This document shows, in pieces, positions 17,152-22,487 of a DNA stretch of 22,487 nucleotides (the stretch's first letter is position 1; each line of letters opens with the position of its first letter). The position numbers were made by a program, and so were the translations under genes. The stretch spans positions 7,709,541-7,732,027 of the forward strand of contig JBOZIK010000001.1 in assembly GCA_051453625.1 (NCBI GenBank), in the 5' to 3' direction. Under the pieces are notes generated by a model, which saw only the letters and a list, made by a program, of their open reading frames with translations, did not search any database and had not been told where the DNA came from. The stretch is from Welwitschia mirabilis. Its lineage: Eukaryota; Gnetophyta; Gnetopsida; Welwitschiales.

Positions 17152-18116
17152 TTTAAATGAAATACCGAAAAAATAAAAGAAGGAGAAGGGAAGTGTGGCA
17201 ACGAAAGGTCACGTCCTGCCCTTTTAAACTTGAAATTAACAGACCCTCGTTAAAAAATATTGAACGTATTCATCCCACCCTCAACTTTATTATAACGATC
17301 TTTATTTTTCAGAAATATTTGTGGCTGTGACAAAGGCCAAGAAATAGATGTGGACTTTGTGAAAGGAGAGCGTGCAAAGGTCCAACTCAGCGTTAGCCAG
17401 ATCGTGCGTCACATGATATGCATGACGACAAAAAATGAACCCCAATAGTACCTTGGGAGGTTAGCAAATACAGTGAAAGATGTGACAAAAGGTCAAAGAT
17501 CCACCAAATTCCATTTAATCAATTAAATTCAATTCAACCCAATGGATGGGTCACTACACACTAAGCCATTCAACATGTCCTAGCTTTTTTGTGATATGAG
17601 ATTCCCAAGATAAATCCAGTTGTAAAGCTGTGAGCCTTTAAACCACACCCAACATTTTAATCTCATCTTAATCATAAAAATGTAATGATTATGTAATCGC
17701 TTTCCAATATTTCATGGGTTTTGCAAATAACATAAAAAATGTCAAAAATTGAAGTGCTTAGACATAATTTATGTAAGAAAATACCTTAAGCAATTTGTAT
17801 ACAACCTTGTGACCAATATCTTAGTCTGAGAATTGGACTAAGATATTAGATGCCTTTTTATCATTGTACTATCGAGGCAGAACGATGCATGCAGAACCCT
17901 TTATCGCGAGTTAGGTATTTGCATCGACTATCTACACAACCTTTTTGTTATAGTCTAACCTTCCATATAACCAATCACAACCTTTTTTTCAAAATTTGTT
18001 GAGAGACTTTTTTGAGAATCGAACTCACAACGACCAAGTCGTGGGAACAATGTTCTACAATTACTAATACATGTATCATTTGCATTGAGAAAAACTTCTA
18101 TGTCTACATTGTTAGG
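17152..18116 (+). repeat. Duplicated ~950-bp block, right copy (CpG-rich)
   Basis: The direct-orientation partner of 15349-16302. Homology ends at GTTAGG in both copies (16302 and 18116), after which the sequences diverge sharply, so this is a true end of the shared unit. By hand count this copy has about 20 CpG sites against about 6 in its partner. It is therefore younger, less methylated, or derived from a less decayed source. Its other end is hidden by the gap. Confidence 0.85.
18008..18068 (-). repeat. tRNA-like segment in the right block copy
   Basis: The minus strand has TTGTAGAAC (D-arm-like) and then the T-arm hairpin TGAG-TTCGATT-CTCA, with a perfect 4-bp stem and a canonical 7-base TTCGATT loop matching the polymerase III B-box core. 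It is better preserved in the T arm than the left copy, which keeps the better D arm. Together they imply a tRNA-derived ancestor on the minus strand. Confidence 0.5.
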
Positions 18117-18457
18117 GTTTATTATGCATATCTTCACACAACCTAATAAGTGAAAGGGATGACCATAGAACGCTTGCCCTCTTGATTTCAAAAGGCTAAC
18201 TACGCATTACAACCCTTTACTCTTCTGCCTAACTTCAAGGGAATTCTTGGGTTTCTTTAGGCAACTCGAAGCATGTGAGAGTAAACGTTCTATGTCATGT
18301 GGATCTTTGATATCCATGTTCTTAAGATCTTTCTAACGTTCTTTTATATTAAGGTCCAACATTAAAGGATATTCAAGGGATATCTCTTTCAAAACAAACA
18401 AAGAGCATCTCTCTTGTTTTCTTGCTATTAGCTTTAACAAAGTACCAAGTTAAGGAC
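18117..18457. other. Anonymous stretch, no gene seen
   Basis: AT-rich sequence beyond the duplicated block. There is no coding motif on either strand. It may be internal sequence of the LTR element suggested to begin at 18458. Confidence 0.4.
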
Positions 18458-18800
18458 TGTTAGAAAATGTATCAAAGCAAAAAATACCAACCAAGGAATG
18501 ATTAAAAGGTTTATTAAAGAATTCAAAGCATAGAAGATCCCAAAACTTTCGTGCATGTGAGAACAAATGGGGGACTTTGTCTTATAGCTAAGCCGTTAAT
18601 CATTATTCTTTAATAAGATTCTTCATGACGTGGAAGGAATATTCGGATAAGGAATCAAGTTAAAAGCATTATTGTACTACTATAATAGAATTTTAATCGG
18701 GAATGGGTAAAGTAATTCCATTGGGATTATGACCAACTTTATGCACGCAATAGCATAATTAACTTCTCTTTTTCATCTTCTTATTCATTAAAAGGAAAAG
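18458..18800 (-). mobile_element. Possible LTR fragment (minus strand)
   Basis: On the minus strand a TATA-like GCTATAAG (18581-18588) is followed about 70 bp later by AATAAA (18510-18515), and the segment ends with TCTAACA at 18458. This is the usual order and terminal CA of an LTR. No convincing PBS follows and no second copy was found, so this may be chance in AT-rich DNA. Confidence 0.3.
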
Positions 18801-19740
18801 CCATGTGGTATCTTCACATGAATGCGTGACCCTAAATTAATTGTATTTAATTTTTTATTGTGTGAATCTCTAGAACCTTTCATAAAATAGGAAACCATCA
18901 CAACGTTTTCCCTACCTTTAACTCAAATTTTATATCACTTTCTTGTTTCCCACTCACCTTTAAAACATGCGAGTCATATCTAATTTTAATTATATATATA
19001 CCTATTTCAAAATTTTCATGGCACATTTAAAAGGTTTTACTGTATCTAAGTAATTTTTTAATGGGAAGATGTGAAATAATAACTATAGAAAACAATAAAT
19101 CTACAATAACTAGGTAATCTCAACCTAGAAATTGAAAGCATCTTGTTTTCAAGAATAAAGCTTGAAAGATTAAGGTGTTTGGAAAGTAAAAGATAGTAAA
19201 AATCAATATAGAAATAATAATATTCACAGTAATAGGAAATCAACAAAGCACTATAAGGGCTATCCATTGTAGTTTTTCATGCATACCAAGTGCAAAGATT
19301 AAAAATCAATGTTAGAATGCTTCTTCACTTATGCTCCTTTCAATAATTCGAATTTTGAAATAAAAACCAAAAATCATGAAGATATTTTATTCATAAAAGC
19401 GATTGTAAAAACCTCATGAAATGGTGTGAAAGGGTTTTGATTTTAACTTTAACTACAATGTTTAGTATCGTTTGTTGTAGAAATTTTAAAATAAGAATGA
19501 ATGACTACATATGAAAAGGAGTATAAGAAAGATTTAAAAAAACACCCAAATGCTAGAAGAATGTCAAATTTTGCTAAAATGAGAGGAATAATGCCTAGAT
19601 GCTAAAATACTAACAACCTATTAAAGAAAAAAGTTAGACAAAAGGAATAATTCTCAAATGGGATACGATGTGCTCTATCCATTTAGTCATTAAATTATAA
19701 AGGGCCTCCCCTTTCTTAGTTTGATATGAATGGGTTCCCA
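18801..19740. other. AT-rich stretch, no gene seen
   Basis: No motif-bearing open frame, RNA gene or clear repeat. TATATATA occurs near 18992 in a poor context. Confidence 0.5.
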
Positions 19741-19745
19741 TCCAC

Positions 19746-19877
19746 ATCAATTTGTTAAGCTCTAGATGCATCATTAGGCACTAAGAGTAAGCAATAAGAA
19801 GTGATTCAATTTACTTAGAAATAAAAGATCAGTAGATATTGATCATTTCTTATAAGTACTATAGTTAACAAATTGAT
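19746..19877. repeat. 13-bp inverted repeat, possible MITE ends
   Basis: ATCAATTTGTTAA at 19746-19758 is matched by its exact reverse complement at 19865-19877, enclosing about 106 bp. Bases just outside the arms are not paired and no target-site duplication is evident. It could be a small non-autonomous transposon relic, or a chance palindrome in AT-rich DNA. Confidence 0.35.
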
Positions 19878-20990
19878 ATGAGTTGCTTAAAAGCAATCTC
19901 AATCAATGTGATACATGTCTACATTCGAGATCACCATACATTGCTACTAGGATGATAAGAATCAATTGGAGGCTTTCATTCTTATTATCCATTGTCAAAA
20001 ATCAATTTAGGAAGATGTAAACATCTATTAATCAACCTAAATTACACATTAGCCCTATTAGCCAAGCCTTGCAAAAAGTAATTGGGAGGACCATTGGAAA
20101 TCACCAAATAATGATGGGTAAAGAAATTAGGGCAGTTTGTAAACAAAATCATATTAACAAGAATCAATATTTAATGATCTAAATTGATATTAAAATAAAA
20201 ACTCTAAAAAATATCACGATATTGCTAATCAGTCACAGCTGGAGCAATTTATTTGAGGATCAGTAGATTATTATCTTATAATATCTAGAGAGAAGGATAT
20301 CTTAATCAAGAATCAATCACTGTTCTATTGAAATTTTAAGTAACACTTTTAGATATTTCATATTAAAAATGAAAATAAAAAATAATGCTCAAGAGGTTAA
20401 GTTAATATGGTAAAAGATGAAAGTTCATAGCTTTAAATCTTAATAAGTAAACAATAGAATGAAAAGAATGTTAAGTGGATATCCTTTTTAACCTTGAAAA
20501 TTATGGTCATAAAAAAATAACTGGGATTAAAGAGGTGTGATGTTTCATAAGGATATCACCTTGGGAAGAGACATGAAGCCCATGGACTTAGAAGTATAAA
20601 AAGAATTTTGCTTGGCAATTTAGTACTTGATGAGAAGAATTCAAAGGGATATTTAATCCAAAAAGAAATTAATTCCAATTCTAATCCTAAGTGGATGAAA
20701 GGCATTAGTGACTATTGTGAAGAAGATTTCTTAATAACAAAATTTCATTAGTGGTTGCTTATATGATAAATTGCTTAAGTAGCATACTTGTAATTTCTCA
20801 TAGCTATAATTCTGATTCAGATTTCAAATTTCTAATTGTAATCTAGTTTATACTCATTAATATGATTATTTCAAGTGAAAATTTAATTTATTTTTAAATT
20901 TATTATACTATAATTATTTGAATTTAAATTTTAGTTTACTTTTGTTTTGTTTATTTGATAAATAGTAATTGTATTTGAGATTAATACATA
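19878..20990. other. AT-rich stretch, possibly LTR or leader
   Basis: No gene was recognised. If the PBS-like site at 20999 is real, the last few hundred bases here would be the LTR or leader of a reverse-transcribing element on the plus strand. I see no clear TATA/AATAAA pair to confirm that. Confidence 0.4.
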
Positions 20991-20997
20991 CTTCATA

Positions 20998-21011
20998 TTG
21001 GCATCAGAAGT
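20998..21011 (+). promoter_or_regulatory. PBS-like site for initiator-Met tRNA
   Basis: The plus strand reads TTGGCATCAGAAGTAA, against TTGGTATCAGAGC in plant retroelements. The core TGG-x-ATCAGA is kept. A short open stretch follows on the same strand, which supports it weakly. Confidence 0.35.
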
Positions 21012-21029
21012 AAATACAAGGGGAAGGTA

Positions 21030-21420
21030 AATTAATTACAATAGCAAAATTAATTTTTAAAGGGCATTTTTCATCTAAAATTAAAATACTTGAACAAATA
21101 GTGTAGGTAAAAAAAGAACAAGAGTAAGAAAGTGCAAGATATCTTGAGAAATTCAAGGCCTTGTGTTGCAAAATAGCCATAAGGGAATTCAATTTTGACA
21201 AATAAGGAAAGTCCTATATTTAGTATTGAAGATCTAAGTAATGATGAGAAGAATGATGAAGTTATCCTATCTATTCAAAATAATTAGCATGATAACAAAG
21301 AAAACGAAGTTGATGAAGATGATGTGTGAACCTCAGTTAAAGTCTATGGTAACAATAATAAACCATATCCCAAATCCATCTTAACAAGAATCCACTTATA
21401 TCATAATCAATAGAATATAA
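21030..21420 (+). pseudogene. Unassigned decayed coding stretch after PBS-like site
   Basis: In one plus-strand frame from about 21040 to 21190 the translation has few stops and a charged, helix-like composition (KIKILEQIV, then a stop, VKKEQE, then a stop, SARYLEKFKALCCKIAIREF). A second stretch near 21330-21420 reads VYGNNNKPYPKSILTRIHLYHN. I do not recognise the family. A gag or capsid-like region of an LTR retrotransposon, or of an endogenous pararetrovirus relic, would fit the position. It is broken by stops and could not be functional. Confidence 0.3.
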
Positions 21421-21680
21421 TAGCACCCTTAATTAATGGATTGAAACAAGAAGAAAGCTAAAGGAAATTGTTCATATGACATCCATAAATAAATATTTGT
21501 TGGTAAAATATCCTATTTTTAAGTGCCTTTATAATGATGAGTGACCTCCTAAAATTTAAAGATGCTACAAAATGCACCCAATGATAGAAGGCCACGTTAT
21601 AAGTAATTAATTGAATCAATATGACAAAGATATGAATCCCAGTTCCTAAGCCTAAGGCAAAACTGTTAGAGGAACTAGGT

Positions 21681-21816
21681 GCATCTATAGAAATAAGGAT
21701 GATCTTGATAAGCCATTAATAAACATAAGACATTACTTCTTACATAAGGCATCTATAGAACTAAGGATGATCTTAACAAACCATAAATAAACACAAGGCA
21801 TTACTTGTTACATAAG
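21681..21816 (+). repeat. 68-bp tandem duplication
   Basis: Two adjacent units, 21681-21748 and 21749-21816, are each exactly 68 bp, start GCATCTATAGAA and end TTACATAAG. They differ at 8 positions, mostly transitions, with no indel, giving about 88 percent identity. This is a simple, fairly old direct duplication. Confidence 0.9.
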
Positions 21817-21880
21817 GGTATGCTCAAAAAGATAGGACAGATTATGGAAAAACTTACGCTCTTATGGAAAGATTAGAAAG

Positions 21881-22260
21881 TGTTGATAGGATCAAGAAAC
21901 TGAGAGAGGAGGGGGGATATCTAATCATAGATTACATGTAAATAAATAATGAAATCAAGAATGTTCATATAAGAAATGAAAAATAGAATGTAAAACATAA
22001 AACAGAAACTAATGATTTAGAAGCACGTAGGATTTATAGGATTTATAGTGGTTCAGGAACTCTCCTACTCCACTCTCGATGATCAGCTTCTTCCAAGCTT
22101 GATCTTGGATCTTTGCTACTCCACAGGTTTTGCTAGGTTTACCTGTTAACTCTTACAAGCGGACTTTTACAAGCTAAATCTCAACCTTAACACCAGACTT
22201 TTGCAGGCTTAGTCTCAACCTCAGAAAGCAATAGATGTGATGTAATGCAGCCTTAGTAGT
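21881..22260 (+). mobile_element. Copia-type LTR (partial)
   Basis: The segment starts TGTTGATAGG and soon runs into GAGAGAGGAGGGGGGAT, the G-rich tract found near the start of a widespread class of plant copia LTRs. It then has TTTATAGTGGTTCAGGA and CTCCTACTCCACTCTC, matching the GTGGTTCGG and CTACGTCCACTC blocks of those LTRs with CpG decay. Its 3' end was not fixed and may lie near or beyond 22260. Whether this is a solo LTR or one end of an element cannot be told here. Confidence 0.6.
22162..22228 (+). repeat. 34-bp tandem repeat inside the LTR
   Basis: GACTTTTACAAGCTAAATCT at 22162 is repeated as GACTTTTGCAGGCTTAGTCT at 22196, both followed by CAACCT. The period is 34 bp, with several transitions between the units. 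Confidence 0.7.
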
Positions 22261-22487
22261 TCAAATATCACACATTTAATTTGGCTGAGAGGCCATCCCC
22301 AGCCACTGAATTGTCCGGGATGGCGTTACTCATTTTTTTTAATATTTTTAATTCATAAAAAATGGTTTTTAGTGGGTACACAATATGTAATTTAATATAT
22401 AAACTATTATGTTTTTGATGGGTACACAATTCGGTGTAAACGTAAACCACAATAAAACATGTGAGGGACCTTTTTTTAAAATAATTT
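22261..22487. other. Repeat-like end of window
   Basis: No gene. The words GGGTACACAAT occur twice (near 22375 and 22421), and CCATCCC (near 22292) faces GGGATGG (near 22317) as a short inverted repeat. It resembles non-coding transposon sequence, but no family was recognised. Confidence 0.35.

Noticed and set aside
17955-18191. Minus-strand open stretch of 78 codons across the right block copy
   Set aside because: It crosses the end of the duplicated block into unrelated sequence and includes the tRNA-like core. The aligned left copy does not keep the frame.
21902-21918. Purine-rich run read as a polypurine tract before a 3' LTR
   Set aside because: In this class of plant copia LTR a G-rich tract lies just inside the LTR. 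The TG start at 21881 and the downstream conserved blocks fit that reading better.
22292-22323. CCATCCC/GGGATGG inverted repeat as a terminator hairpin
   Set aside because: The stem is only 7 bp with a large loop, there is no transcript upstream, and intrinsic terminators of this kind do not apply to plant nuclear genes.

Overview
This window looks like nuclear DNA of a seed plant. It is strongly AT-rich, packed with decayed LTR retrotransposons (Ty1/copia and Ty3/gypsy), and contains one compact, GC-rich, intronless gene of a plant type. There is no operon structure, rRNA gene, CRISPR array or prokaryotic signal. The species cannot be named from the sequence. Four runs of N (249-348, 4199-4317, 11315-11414, 17052-17151) show a draft assembly.

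Layout: 1-780 is a plus-strand copia gag/protease relic interrupted by an assembly gap with duplicated flanks. About 1110-1770 is an LTR-like segment with 33-bp tandem repeats. About 1790-5475 is a minus-strand copia element, read from high to low coordinates: primer-binding site (PBS), gag, protease, gag-pre-integrase, integrase, start of reverse transcriptase. It is cut off inside reverse transcriptase, and its 5' LTR lies above 5476. About 6750-9735 holds the 5' part of a minus-strand Ty3/gypsy element of Athila/Tat type: LTR, tRNA-Asp-like PBS, gag, zinc-knuckle region. 9736-12000 is AT-rich DNA with no recognisable gene and one assembly gap. 12000-12760 is a cluster of tRNA-derived SINE-like repeats.

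The only convincing intact gene is at 13142-14083 on the minus strand. It encodes a 313-residue membrane-anchored protein with a class I SAM-methyltransferase-like fold. The coding sequence and the start of its 3' flank form a sharp GC/CpG-rich island in AT-rich repeats.

Upstream of the gene, two copies of a ~950-bp block (15349-16302 and 17152-18116) lie in direct orientation. The left copy has lost most of its CpG sites, mainly to TpG/CpA, while the right copy keeps about 20. Both carry a tRNA-like sequence on the minus strand. The rest (18117-22487) is repeat-derived or anonymous: a possible LTR near 18458-18800, a degraded initiator-Met PBS near 20999, a 68-bp tandem duplication, and a well-supported copia-type LTR starting near 21881.

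The genes do not form a working pathway. The picture is one cellular gene in a retrotransposon graveyard shaped by C-to-T decay. I found no convincing new biological system. The most informative leads are the asymmetric CpG decay of the duplicated block, the SINE-like cluster 3' of the gene, and gap flanks that look like assembly or haplotype artefacts.
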